From: Ectocarpus siliculosus
Lineage: Eukaryota; Sar; Phaeophyceae; Ectocarpales; Ectocarpaceae
Assembly: GCA_000310025.1 (NCBI GenBank)
Contig: FN649751.1
Coordinates: 5,429,450 to 5,493,449 of the forward strand
Direction: 5' to 3'
DNA: 64,000 nt
Shown here: positions 10,610 through 23,180 of the stretch, piece after piece
Layout of the letters: every line of letters starts with the position of its first letter
Numbering within the stretch: the first letter of the stretch is position 1
Made by a program: the position numbers and the translations under genes
The notes under the pieces: generated by a model
The model's input: only the letters and a program-made list of their open reading frames with translations
Database searches by the model: none
What the model was told of the DNA's origin: nothing

Positions 10610-13600
10610 ATGCGACGTCCGTCTTCAACGTCGTCCGTTTTTCTTCTATGGGCGTCGTTGCAGGGCGTGGACGCGGGTCGTTCCTCGCTCATTGCCGGAA
10701 GGATGGCAGCATCTCCGCCTGGTGCTGCAACAAGCGGCGCAACTGCGACGACGTTTTGTTCCAGCAGCGGCCACGGCAGTAGGATGCGTTGGTCTAGGCC
10801 CGAGGAAAGAAAGAAGCCTCGAATAAGCGCGCTAACGCCTGGTGCTCGAAGCCTGTCCGCAGCGCAGACGGCGTGGGCAACATCTCCAGCAGCAGGAAGT
10901 GCTGCCACGCGTTGCTCGAACAACAGACGTCGTCTGGCACGAGCAGCGTCTCACACAACGACGCGCTTGCCTGCGAACGCCCACGCACGCCGACGGCGCC
11001 AGGCCATCCCACCGCTATCTTCGGCCGACACGGAAGACCCCGAGGCTGCTGCCGGTCAGTCGTTGTTCATCTTCGGCGTGGGATACGTCGCCACGGCTGT
11101 TGCCCTGACCTTTCTGAGGAAGGGCTGGACCGTACACGGCACTTGCACCGACCCGAGAAAGGTCAAGTCCCTGGGAGATCAGGGAATAAAGGTGCAATAT
11201 GCTGTCCGACTCCTTGTGCTGACGCATGTTGCCATGGACATCAATACAAGCTGCTGTTGTGATTGCACAGCGAGAGTTACTGGTCGTTGCGTGTCCGCTG
11301 TTCTGCTCGGCCTAGCGTAGACCCCGCACCAACGTGTGTACCTACTACGGTGTTGCAGCCTATGGAGCTCCTTCCCTGCGGCGCTCTGCGTGGTGGCAGC
11401 AGAGGAGCATCGAGCCACGCGGCGGCGAGATATGTTGGCATCTTCAGCGGTGCTTAGAGAGTAGCAACGGCACCGTACAAGTCATTTGCTAGATGCGTTT
11501 CGCGTGTGCTGATGTCGTTCGATTCTCAACAATGGGTCGGCCAATGACCACGTCTGAGATCGACTAGTCTTCTCTTCGTTGGCCTTATCGTGGTGTGTTT
11601 CGGGACGCGTCCGTCAGGCGTTCATTTTTGACGACTGGAGCGGGCCGATGATGCAGCCGGAGCCTCTGTCGGTACTCGCGAGCGCCACCTGTGTCCTGAG
11701 CACAGTGCCACCAGCCCTGCAGTGAGCCCGTCTTAGCTCTGTGGTACACGTTAGGCCGCGCATTGCTCTTCTTCTTCATATGTATGGATCGTGGAGCCCG
11801 ATGCCTTGGTTTGTTGAAAAGTATCACGCCGGCTCGACGATTTTTCTTTTTTGGTACGAGCCATGGCGGGAGGCTTCGCAAGCGCTTTACGACAGTAGTG
11901 AGTCGGTACCAGCTGCGTTGTGATGCGCCCTCACCGGCGTCAATGACATGTATGCCCTGGTTTTACTCTGAGCAGGTCGGGTGCAGACCCCGTCCTCGTG
12001 GCGCATGAGGCGGAGCTGCAGTGGGCCCGTAGCAAGGGTAACCTTCGATGGGTGGGCTACCTCTCTTCCACGGGTAAGGGTACCATTTGGTTTATTTTCC
12101 TTCCGACTTCCTTCCATTATGTAGAATGGTGTACCCTTTGGGGGGTGGTTGGCTTGTGAACACGGACGTCCGCGTTAGTTGGACCAGTGGATATTTTACA
12201 GTGCTGAGCGGAGACCGGAAGACAAACAACAACAACAACAACAACAACAAGTTCCATGAAGGTCGGACAGTACCTGAAGAGGGTGGGATGGCCTGCAGAA
12301 GTTGCTTCTGCTTTAGCTCCCTCAGCAAAGGGGGGGTACAATGAGAAGATGCAGTTCGAGGGAGTTGAGTCGTCTGCTCGTGCGTTTGAACCCGGTGTTG
12401 CGACCCCGACGGTGACGACTTTGCAACAACGACAGACTTGGGGGGTAATGACCGCACCGGTTGAGAATGGAAAAAGAGAGCCTGCCGGTGGGTAGGTTTC
12501 TTGGGTGGCACACCTCCGAAAACCCTGTAGCTGAAAACCTAAGCTCCTCCAATGTCGCAACCCACAGCACCTGTAGTCCTTCCACCCTGTGCTACAACAG
12601 CAGCTACATGGCAACGGGTAAGGCGTGGTCGTGCAATGACGTTCCGGCGCGCGCTTCTCGCGGCCTTGTTCCAGGGGTGTACGGGGATCGGGGTGGGGGT
12701 TGGGTGACCGAGGAGGACGAGCCATGGCCTGCAGCGCCGAGGACGAAGGCGAGGCTGAAGGCGGAGAGGTCCTGGCTTCGGCTTCATGTGAGAGAAAGAG
12801 AGAGGGCTAGGAAGTTTGTGATCGTGTCGAGGGGCGGGAGAAATGGGTGCATACATTTCGCAGCGAGAGGCACGGTACAGTGTGTACGAGGGAGGGTAAA
12901 CAGACAAAGGGTGAACACAGAAGGCCAGAGCGAGAGGCAGAAAGACAGCTATGAAGTCGAGTGGCGTTGGCAGCAACTGTCATAGCTCACACGATCGTTT
13001 CGCAGCCCATCATCAGCGATGGACTGGAATGGACGCAGTGCCCCGAAGGAGAGGCCTGTCGGTTGACTGCTTGATTTCTTCCCAAGGCCAGACATCCATC
13101 CCTTAGATGCAAGTCGGGAGGACATAATCCAAGCGGCAAGCAGCGTACCCGGAAATTTGAGGGACACACAGCAGTTGATTGTGTCGCCTTCGTTTTTGAG
13201 TGGATTTTTTGTGTAACGTCCGCTCTTCCTGCACACTGCCTGTTTGACCGTCTCGGACCCCCGCCCTGCTCGCTGTGCTACGGCAGGAGCGCGACGGTCT
13301 CCCCGTGCATGTCTTCCGCCTGGCCGGGATCTACGGTCCCGGCAGAAGCGCTCTGGACGCCGTCGCGAGGTTTGTTGACGCGTCGGGTGCCCGTCAGCTG
13401 GTGTGCTCGATTTGCATTTAGTGGAGTTAGATTGAGGTTTGATTTTTGCCGGCTGGTTGGCCGTGAAGCGAGCTGGCAGGTTCGGCCTTGGCTCATGCAA
13501 GAACACGCCGTGGACACCCGGATTGAGAATTTTTGCTGTGAGTATCTGCTCACGTTCGGTTCGTCTTCTGCACGGTCGTGTAACCTCCTTGGTAGAACAA

Positions 13601-16060
13601 GTGTGCCGCGGCTAATGTAGCTTGCGCCTGACAGCCACCTGTGTCTTGCTCAGTACAGTACACTTGCTTCCCTCTTCCGTAGTTGTTGTAGCCCTCTCGA
13701 AAATTTGAACGCCCTGCTTGAGCAAGTTCCAGCGCTCAGACGAGTACATTACACCTGCTTCCCTCTCCTCAATCGTTATTGCCCTCTCAAGACAGACATT
13801 GAACGCCCTGCTTGAACACGTTGCACAGGCATAACGGGGACATTCGACTGGCCGGCTCTGACGACGGGACGATGGTTTCTCGGACGCACGTGTCCGACAT
13901 TGTTGGGGTGGTGGAGGCCTCGATCGAGCTGCCCGCACCTGGCATGGTGCTCAACGTCGCGGACGATCTCCCGTCTACGAGATACGAGGCGAGGAGGTGC
14001 TTTGCCCTCGAGCGTGTGGGGGTACCTGCAGAGTGGTGGCCCTGTCGTTGTGGTTTTTGGGAGCAGGTGTCCCGTTGTTGCGGTGCTACGACCTCTTGGG
14101 ATGCGGCCGCTCACCGTCATAGTGTGGACGCTCGTCTCCTTTCGAACGCGTTACCTGTTACGCCGGGCTACGACCGTCGAAGCAACGTACCACACCCGAG
14201 GGCACTTAGAAACTGGCCTCTATTTTTTGTCGCATGGTATGCGTATGACACGCTGAGCTCCCGCTACGTGATACTCTGTTCTGCATGGAGCTAGACCTAC
14301 AGCAAAAGAGGGCTGTTTGGCGATTGATTGTCCAGTGTAGGGAAGGAGCCTCGGTGCCGCGAGTGACCCGCTCTCAAACGCCTCTAACCGGTCTGCTCGT
14401 TTCGGAACATTATTTGGTCGGATGCCTCACCTTTGCTCTTCTTTTTCTTGCCCAGACGTTGGCGTACGGGTGCAAGTTGTTAGGATTCCCTCGCCAAGAC
14501 CCAGATCCCGCGGAGAAGTACGTCAATCGAAGGTGCGGCCAGCGGGTGTGATTATTAAGGTTTTCGTGGGAAGAACTGGACCAGAGTGCTGTGCCGCTGT
14601 TTCGGCCGTTTCAAGACTCCTTGCCTCGGATGCATGCGTGTGGTGCGAGTCTGGGTGAACGTCCCCGTTCGAAATGTCCTCGCTGTTTAGAGTGTCCTGC
14701 CTACGCCAGCACCCTGTGTATTAACCTAGAGGCTCTTTGAGAATGAGGTATTGTGGACAAGTATGTACTCAGCATGTGTATGAATACTAATATTTCCCCC
14801 CAAAGTTGTCCCGTCAAAGGGTATGGAAATTCTGTGGCAGATAGAGAGTCAGCGCGAAGCCCTTGACACTGAGGAAGGCTTGACCGAGCTTAGTTGTATA
14901 GCAATTTGTCGAGACTTGTTCCCGCCAGGTTTTCCATTGGTTTTAGCAGCAGCAGCAGAAGCAGCCTCCTACACCGAATACCGAAGTGTCCCAACTCCTG
15001 CCACTCCGGGCAATATTAGCCACGCGCTCCCTCACGCGTTCATTCCTTCCGCCAATCAAAATTCGTCGTTGCCGCTCAAACGATTGTTGGACCTTGTAGG
15101 GGTGGGGGCAACAAGCGGGTGGACAACGAAAGAATGCGTGCGTTGCTGGCGGCGAGTGGCCGGTCGCTGACCTTCCCAGACTACCGATCGTGAGTGTGGA
15201 CCGATGGCGGTGCCGCGGAGATTTACGACGACGGAACGACACGCTGACCTGTGCGAAAGGAGCACCGCTTTGTCTTCGGGCGCGCGAACTTTCGCGGCTT
15301 GTGTCTCATGCTTGTCCTTCTTCGGTAGACACGGGGACTGCTGTGCTTCCCGTTATCTTGCCATGAGAATGCTGTAGTTTACAGCAGCAGTAATGGCTAT
15401 TTGAAGGTTGTTCCAGCGTCGGCCCGCACTCACGAGCTTTCGTGGAAATGCGTCCGGGGTAGGCCACCGTAACCGTTGCTATTGCGATGCGCAGAGGGCG
15501 ACCGGCTGCCGGGCGTTTTCTCCCGTCCCAAGCTCACAACGAGCCGCCACCCTCGTACACGTGTACCTCTTGCATCCATCCACAGAGGGCTAAAGGCCGT
15601 GCACGAAGGGGACGGTCGCCCCTTCACAGCAGAGGAGCCGACTGTCGAGCCCGCCTCTGGACAACACGGCGGTCGTTCCGTAGCGCCCTCCTTCGACGCT
15701 GCTAACGCTAACGCTACCACTGCTGCTGCTGCGGGTGGCCGACAGGAGGAGGGAGACGTGTCGGCACAGCTGGGAGCGTTGAACGCGCAAGTAGCGCGCC
15801 TGGAGGCGAAGCTGGGCCGAATGTTGACCATTCTCGAAGAACGAGATACTAGTAGCAGTGGTGGTGGTGTTGTTGCCGCCGTTGGAGCGGCGGCAAACGA
15901 AGACGGCAAGCCGGCCTCCGATGGTGGTTGTGTCGGGGGCCAGTCAGAGGAGGGCGTTGTTGGCGAAGCTAGTATCAGTAGAGGCGAAACGGTATTGTGG
16001 GAGGAGGGCGAGGCGTTGCCGGACGGGATCAAACACCTTGCGGGAGACGCCGACTCGTGA
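10484..16060 (+). CDS. YeeZ-like NAD(P)-binding SDR with C-terminal coiled-coil extension
   Basis: Nine exons with matching phases: start-11191, 11618-11721, 11976-12073, 12675-12787, 13287-13369, 13829-13988, 14456-14517, 15100-15189 and 15586-16060. The start is ATG 10484 or 10610. An extended SDR Rossmann fold begins with LFIFGVGYVATAVALTFLRK, then AFIFDDWSGP, VGYLSSTGVYGDRGGGWVTE, VFRLAGIYGPGRSALDAV, VSRTHVSDIVGVVEASI, VLNVADDLPSTRYE and LTFPDYRSGLKAV. This order matches the bacterial YeeZ/atypical epimerase-like proteins; the substrate is unknown. About 150 N-terminal residues before the fold, with a hydrophobic stretch (SSVFLLWASLQGV), could be an organelle presequence. The last exon adds Ala-rich linker and a heptad-like helix (LNAQVARLEAKLGRMLTILE), unusual for this family. 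The intron after RYE uses a GC donor (GAG/GCGAGG). The TGA at 15191 lies inside a GTGAGT donor and is not the true stop. Confidence 0.85.
12224..12250 (+). repeat. (CAA)n microsatellite in SDR intron 3
   Basis: Nine near-perfect ACA/CAA trinucleotide units lie between exons 3 and 4 of the SDR gene. No coding role is seen. Confidence 0.8.
13650..13828 (+). repeat. Tandem duplication of about 85 bp next to the exon 6 acceptor of the SDR gene
   Basis: Two copies run roughly 13650-13735 and 13740-13828. Each contains TGCTTCCCTCT, then GCCCTCTC and TGAACGCCCTGCTTGA, followed by a GTT...CAG end. Only the second copy carries the acceptor used in my model (GCACAG before 13829). The first copy keeps a possible CAG acceptor near 13727. 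Confidence 0.75.
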
Positions 16061-17826
16061 CGAGACATAGATATGTCACCACGTCACAATTGATGGAGCC
16101 TCCTCGTGTGTGTGTGTATATCGTGTTGTCGCTTTGGCTGGCTTCCTTTGACCCCGGCATTTCGCAAGCTTGAGAGGAACAATTTTTGCTGAATGCGTTT
16201 GAGCGAGAGACCCGAGGTTGGGACCCTCGCACAGAAGTTATTTACAGGTCGAACGGTATATGCTACGGTGGTTCGTTGCGCTGCTTGCAAATAAAACTAG
16301 CCCGGGAACCCGCGGGCTCAACTGGCTCAAATGAAGCCCGCTTCCCTTTCCCCCCACAATCCCGCTGCGAGGGAGACAGGGGGGAGAGCAACTCAAAGAC
16401 GAATTTGAGAGCCTGACATCTACTTTAAAGCAGAACCTAGAGATAGTCGCTGTTGGGATACATACTCAAGACAGAAGAAACAAGCCGTTACTGTCGGAGC
16501 GCCCCTGTGAATAGTGACAGCACGCTTTTGAAGTTTTCATGCAAGAACGTCCTGTAGGACGTCAGAATCAATCAAGTGCTTCTCAACCCGAATCGGGACC
16601 TCCATTTTGTTGCCCCCCCCCGCCGGGAATGGTTGGATGTGTTTTCGTGACCTCGTCAGCACCATTCCCAAGGGCATCCGCACGCTTCACTGTGTGGTGA
16701 GGGCGGCGCGACTCGGGAGAGCACGTGATGGGCATCCTGTCGATCACCCAGAGAGTACCGTCGTAGTAGTGCAGAACTTGCTCAACCTGCAAGGTTTAGT
16801 CGTTCTCCCGAAGCTAGTACAGTTGCTGTGTTTGGATGGGTTCCTTTCCGGCGATGATGTGGCGCTCGCCTCGCGACATCCATTGTAGCCCCATCACGGC
16901 AGTGCTCCAACAGACATATAATAAAAACGCTCTAAGAGAAATACATGCTCAGGAAACTTCCCCCAGGGTAAATATCAGAAAAACGCGAGAACAACGACCG
17001 ACGACGCACGCACGCACCAAGTGCACTCATCCTACGTTGCTTCCGCGTGGACCCGACGTATTTCTCTGGTCCTCTTTCTCTCCCCGTTCGCTCTCTCGAC
17101 TAATCATCGAGCTGCTGGAGATCCCACGATAAGACACAAAATACTACCACTGTGGACGTTCCATGAAAAAAAAAAAAAACTCCCAGCCAGCTTGCGATTC
17201 GATCACCTGCTTATCGTACCTCGTGCAGAAATCATCAACATATAAAATCTATCTCACTGCGTCTCATGTACAACGATGTCCTAGCACGTGGCTTCTCACA
17301 AACTCCCCGCCAGCCGAGCACTTTGAAAACAATCAAACTCACAAGCCAACACGAACGAGTTTATACGTCAGAATAACCACACACACACACACGGTAGGGC
17401 TACGCGGGGGTGGGATGGTGGACGAAATTTTGCGTTCTCTTCGAGGTGAAGCAATCAAGCAACACTATGACGCCTCTGCGCACAACGGTCAAGAAAGTCG
17501 CGGCGGCCCCGCCCACCGCGTGCTCTCGCGTGCCAAACCAAAGCCCTGGAACAGAAAAAAAAAAAAAACGCAAGCGAATCGAAGAAGAACCACGCACACG
17601 TGCAAAAGCAGTAGTTCTGAAAAACGCACACCACGTGTCTCAACACACCACAGACAAAATAAGACACAATATATGACCACAGTATAGTATTCAATTTTTG
17701 GGACTTTTGGGACCACCAATCCTTCCTCTCGGCAGATAGGTCCCGTCGCCGCATCCCTCCCTTCCCCCCCCCAACCCTCCCGAAAAAAGGAGGATGCCCC
17801 CCCCCCCCCGCGCCCATGCCTCGCCG
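16061..17826. other. Convergent intergenic region between SDR and the CW-finger gene
   Basis: Two genes end here from opposite sides. The stretch holds A-rich runs (17165-17180 and 17555-17570) and a short CA run near 17385. No exon with convincing coding character was found on either strand. Confidence 0.5.
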
Positions 17827-20800
17827 TCACCTCCACGGCTTCACCATCTTGATCGGCCTCGACTTCATGATCCGCACGCCTCCGGCCAGCATCGACGACG
17901 CTCCTGCCCCCGCTGTGCCGGACGTCCCCGTTGCCACGGCGGCGGCCACCCTTGCCCCCGCGCCGGGGGCGGCAGACTCGGGCCCGCCGGGTTCCACCGC
18001 CGCCTCCTCGTCCTCCTTCACGACGGCCACGAACCGCGCCTCCCTCTCGCCCGCCCCGTCCAACTGCGCCGCCAGCCCGTCGACCACAAGCCACCGGAGG
18101 TGCCGCTCCAGGGTCGGCGCCAGGTGCTCCAGCCACTCCGCCCAGTCTTGAGCGGAACCGGCGTTGGGCCTGCCTTCCCACGGCCGCTCCCGCATTGCCG
18201 CTAACAGAGCCGCTGCCGTCGCGCCTTCCGGGCGTGTCGTCGACGACGTCGAAGGAGAAACGGCGTCGCTTGTGGCGGTGACCGTACTGCCGGCGTCCAC
18301 AGAAGCGGCGGCCGGTCGAGGGGTAGAAGCCATCGTCAGGTAGTGCAGCACCGAGCACCGTTGCTGCCGCTCTCGCTCGTAGGTTCCGACGCGACGGGTC
18401 GCCGGCCGCGCCCGCGGCTGATCAGGCGCAGCCGCCGCCGCTAAAAGCGCCGCCCNNNNNNNNNNNNNNNNNNNNNNNNNNNNNNNNNNNNNNNNNNNNN
18501 NNNNNNNNNNNNNNNNNNNNNNNNNNNNNNNNNNNNNNNNNNNNNNNNNNNNNNNTTTCCCGTTCGAACTCGCCCACCTCGCCGCCGCCGCCGCCGCCGC
18601 CCCGCCCTCAACAACGCCTCCTGCTCTGCCGGCGCTCGCTTGCTCTCCGTTGGCCTTGGCCGTGGCTCCGACCTCGTCCACATCCCGAAACCTCCCGAGC
18701 GATAGCTTGTGCTGACCGGTGAGCTTGAGGGAAGCGGTGAGGAGGTCAAGCGGCGGCGCAGGCCTACCCGGGCCGGTGGCCGTAGCTGGGCAGTATCTCT
18801 CCGAAAAGTAGAAATCGTTGCGGGGTGTTGAACTCGTCTCGTCCATCCGGGAACTCGCTCTTCAAAACGCATCACAAGGGGCGGCGCGCGAAAAAGACGA
18901 CAATGGAGCACAAGAACGATGTACAGGAACAAATAAGGTCTTTGTGTTTTTCGCCTCTTGAACCTCCCCCCTACACTGCAAGAGGCGTGACAATCTAGTA
19001 AAATGCCCCGCCACAACAACGCAGATACGACGAGAGGCTGAGAGGGAGGGGAAACGGGTTGCGCGACGACTCAAAACACGAGTAGCCCGAGGAACGGTGG
19101 ATACGATACCCAGCGCCAAATTTGGCGCCAAGTCGAGCTCCCCAAATCCACAACTACACCGTACCCGCCGCTGACTTCTGCCGCTGCCATGGGGCGGGGT
19201 ATCGTCAATAACGATGGCGGGACCGGAAGGCGCAAGGAAACCGAAAAAAACAGAGTACAACAACCCGCCAAACTTGCGGCCTGTTCGGTCTTTGCAGAAC
19301 AACGACCCGTGCTTTTCACACCACATGTGGCGGACGTCGTCCCCTCTCTCACGAAAGGACACGCACGGCACCCACCCGCGAAACACGCTTACGTACGACG
19401 GGAGGAACAAGCGACAACGCCGGGGCGGACATGCTCACCTCGGGACAGCCGCCGTGCCGCCAGCAGGCTTCGGGAAGAGGTACCCGGCGGACGCGCTCGC
19501 GCACGGCCCAGCAGAGTAGGGGGGCCTGAGTTTCCCGTCGTTGTTGAACAGGATCTCGCGGTACGAGAGGCGGCCGTTCGCCTTCTGCAGCCCGCCGCCG
19601 GCGCCCCTCGACAGGAGCCCCCCCCCGCCAGCGCCGGAAGCTCTGGCCCCGCCGCCGCCGCCCCCGCCGCCGCTGCTGCCGCCGCCGCCGCCCGCCGCGG
19701 CCTGGTCCCTCTCCCCCTTGGCCTGCTTCGTCTCGGCGTCGTACTCGTCCGGGTAGCTGCAGTGGTTCGCCGGGCTCCAGGTGTTCATCTTGCAGTACCT
19801 TCGGAACGCACCGAGGGGCAGACCGAGGGGCAGAGGAGTGTTGGCGTGGATGAGGTCTAGGGCGGGAGGGTGGCACGAAAAGGCTTGACTGTCGCCGAGC
19901 GCGAACGCGGTCCAAACGGTCAAGCACGGAGAAAAAGATCGGGGCTTGTACCGTCACTATATGGACGCGTGCATACCAACAACAACCGTTGAGGCTGCCG
20001 TAAAAAAATCCGTGGGGATGGATGCCTCTCCAGCAAGAGGGCAAACCGGCACCGTAAAGCGTCCGAACATCGGAAATACCAGAACCAGGAAAATGTCATC
20101 AACACTGTCCCGCAAGGTTGAACGCACAACATATGGTTCCCGAGTCATAAATATATGCGAACGATAAACAAGGCGGCGGCGGCGGCGGGGCTGCGCCTGA
20201 TCAAACACGGTGTCTCAGACTCAACACGTACCACGAACAGCCACATGGTACCACGACGAAAGCAAGCACCATTGCCGTCAGCACCGCTGTGCGAGTGCTC
20301 GGTAGCGGCAGCCTTGCCGTGTATTATCCCTTGTCTACTCTAAAGGGACCCCTCTACTGCTGTCGTTCGATGCTGTTGATGTGGGCGACGGGGAACTACA
20401 GATGGCACCACTATATTCTCGGCATTAAAAAGTTTCGACCCGCGACGACACTCAGGAGGGGACTGTTGAAACATCCTCGCTATTATAACAAAAATGGAGG
20501 CGTGGTGCGTGCAGGCAGGTGTATGGGTTGATTCGCAGAAAAGATGGAAGGAAGGGTACTGTGCGATCCCTTCAGTAGACGAGAGCCGGGGGCACCATGA
20601 CCACGAGCGCGACAGAGAATACCAGAACGGTACCTCAAGACAAAAAAACACAAATCAACGTCGGCAGCGATGGGATCGCCGATTGCTGGCACAACGCTGA
20701 TCACTGCGTTAGGAATACATCTACTGTTGCTCTTTCGGCAACCTGCTACTAACACCCACGACAAGTGTCTCTCTACCTCTGGACCTCTTGCCCACGCCAT

Positions 20801-23147
20801 ATTGGCATTCAGCAAACGTCGTACAAGGGAGCCTCAATCCTCCGGAGAATCCGTCCGAGAAGGTCACAGGCGGATCAAACAGGAAAAAGGGTTCCCTCTT
20901 GCAATGATTGCTGCACACCAAAACTAACGTCACTCGCACAAGTCTTGAGGTCTCGTCTCGCAGCTTCAAGCAAACAAGTGGAGTTCCGGAGTAAAGACCA
21001 CCAACCAACAACGGGTCTGTGCCGTTCAATTTACGCCAAAACACGCATGGACAGAAGAACCCCAAGGCGCTTTGGGTTCGCTTCGCGACGCGGTAGTCTA
21101 CGCAGCAAAATTGATTAAGCAAGCGTATGGGATGAAGTATTCAATCCGTGCGTTGGGGTTAGGGATAGGGATAGTGATAGGGTCTGCGTGCGCCCCCTCC
21201 CTGTTATTTTTCATGTACAGTAGATACTTTCATGTACAGTAGATACTCTGAAAATCCTGCGTAGGCGGTCCACGAGCAAAACACTCGACAACCGTCGCGT
21301 CCAGTGGCAGCACGCTCGTCGTCTCTCACATGGCGACGAGGTCTGTCTTTCTGCACTCACCACTTGTCGGGCAGGTTCTCCAGCCGCATGCCGAGCGCCA
21401 GCTTTCTCCACCGCAGGCACCGGTCGCACTGCACCCACAACACGTCGTCTTTCTTCGACCTGCCCCGACCCCTCCCGCCGCCACGAGACCCGGCGTCCGA
21501 CTCGTGTCGCTCCAGCCCGCTCCCCGAGCCCGGATCCCTCCTCCAGGCCCTCTCGTCCGACGCGTCGACCGACTCCGACGCAGCGCGAGCTCGGGAGCCG
21601 ATTCGGCGGCCTCTAACACTGGCACCGCCGCCTCTGCTCCCGGCCCCGCCTCTCACGACGAAGGACCTGCCGCCCGCGGTGCCGTTGGTCGCCGGGGTTG
21701 GGATCGAGGTGCTGTCCTCGGGCTGCTCGCAGCTTGCAGATGGGTTCCAGGTGCCCATGTGGCAGTACCTGATACGCGGGGAAATTGCCAGAGAGAGAGA
21801 AGAACACACATACGCGCGCGCGCCTCTGAGGTGTGTGTGCCGTCATGCATCTCACGTGGATGACAACCCGTCTGTTGTGTAAAGGAAAGCCCACTCGATT
21901 CGGTATAGCTCCCCTGGCGCCCGCGTTGATGCTCGCTGCGAAGCCGCACTGCCTTCGACATCGGAAGGTCAAACCACAGCCACTACTCCCCCTTCCCGAC
22001 CAACTATTGGGCACGTTTTTTGGGAACAACAAGCAGCGCAGCGCAGCGCAGCGCAGCGCAGCGCATGGCCTCCAATCTGCCAACACTACTGCGACGACAT
22101 CAACCTAACCCCCAACAACAGCCCGTTCCTAGTTTGGAAAACAACCAAACATGGCCAACAACAACACTAAAAACAGGCGGTGTGTTATCTAGCAAAAACG
22201 CACACTCGCGGCCGGCAAGAGCATCCCCCCCCACTCACCACTTGTCGATACCCTGCACGCTCACACCAGGAGGGACGCGCCTCCACTTCCCGCAGTGGGC
22301 GTAGTCGCACATCACCCACTGGTCAGCCTTCGGAGGGGCTTCGAAAACCGCTCCGCCACCACCATCGGAGCGAGCCGCCGCATGCATGCCCGACGCCGCC
22401 GCCGCCGCCGCCGCCGCTGCTGCCCCGCCTCGCCCTCCCGACCTAACCTTCGGTGGCGCGGGCGCGATCTCGCCCCGGCTAGACTCCGCGGCCCTGAGGA
22501 GCGAAGCAACGGCGTCCCTCCCCATGCTGCCCCCGCCGCCGCTGCTGCCCTTCCTCCCCCTTCCCCGGCACGACGACACCCCCACGCCGTTCGGTCTGGC
22601 TCGAGCTTCCGGCACTCCCTGGCTCCCCCCCGCCCCTGCGTCCCGCCCTCCCGCCAACCCGGCACCGTCGTCGTCGGAGCCGGAGCCCACGTGCGCGCCG
22701 CCGCCGCCGCCCTCCCGCCTCCTCTTGCGTCTGATCGGGGCAGCGGTGCCGGTGGTGGTCGGCCTGTCGTCGATCGTGGTCCCGGCCGCCGCCGCCCTCT
22801 GGTTTTCCGCGGTGAGGGCCGGAGGAAACTGCAGCACGGGCCGCGTCTGCGCCACCAACGCTGCCGCTGCTACTGCCGCCGCGTGCACCGGGGGAGGACG
22901 CAACGCCGCCGCCGGTTGCTGCTGTTGCTGCCGTGGTTCCGGGCCGTTGGCGGGGTGTGGGAACCTTTTCGATGGGCCGATGGCAGGAGCCTCGCGCTGA
23001 AGATGATGATGACCAGCCGGGTCGAAAGCGGCGAGCCGGGAAGCAGCCGGGGGAATGTTCGCCACGTCCATCGCTGCCGCTGTTGTCGCCACCGCCGCAA
23101 CCATGGCCAGTCCCGCGTCCGCCTTCGCCGCAGCATTTGCTTCTACA

Positions 23148-23180
<33 letters not shown>

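Noticed and set aside
13812..14294. Open frame of 160 residues continuing SDR exon 6
   Set aside because: Family similarity stops at 13988. The continuation has no codon bias, and exon 7 restores the motif LAYGCKLLGFP.
17163..17687. Plus-strand frame of 174 residues
   Set aside because: Rich in Lys, His and Thr from A-rich and ACAC repeats, with no splice structure or domain; lies in the convergent intergenic region.
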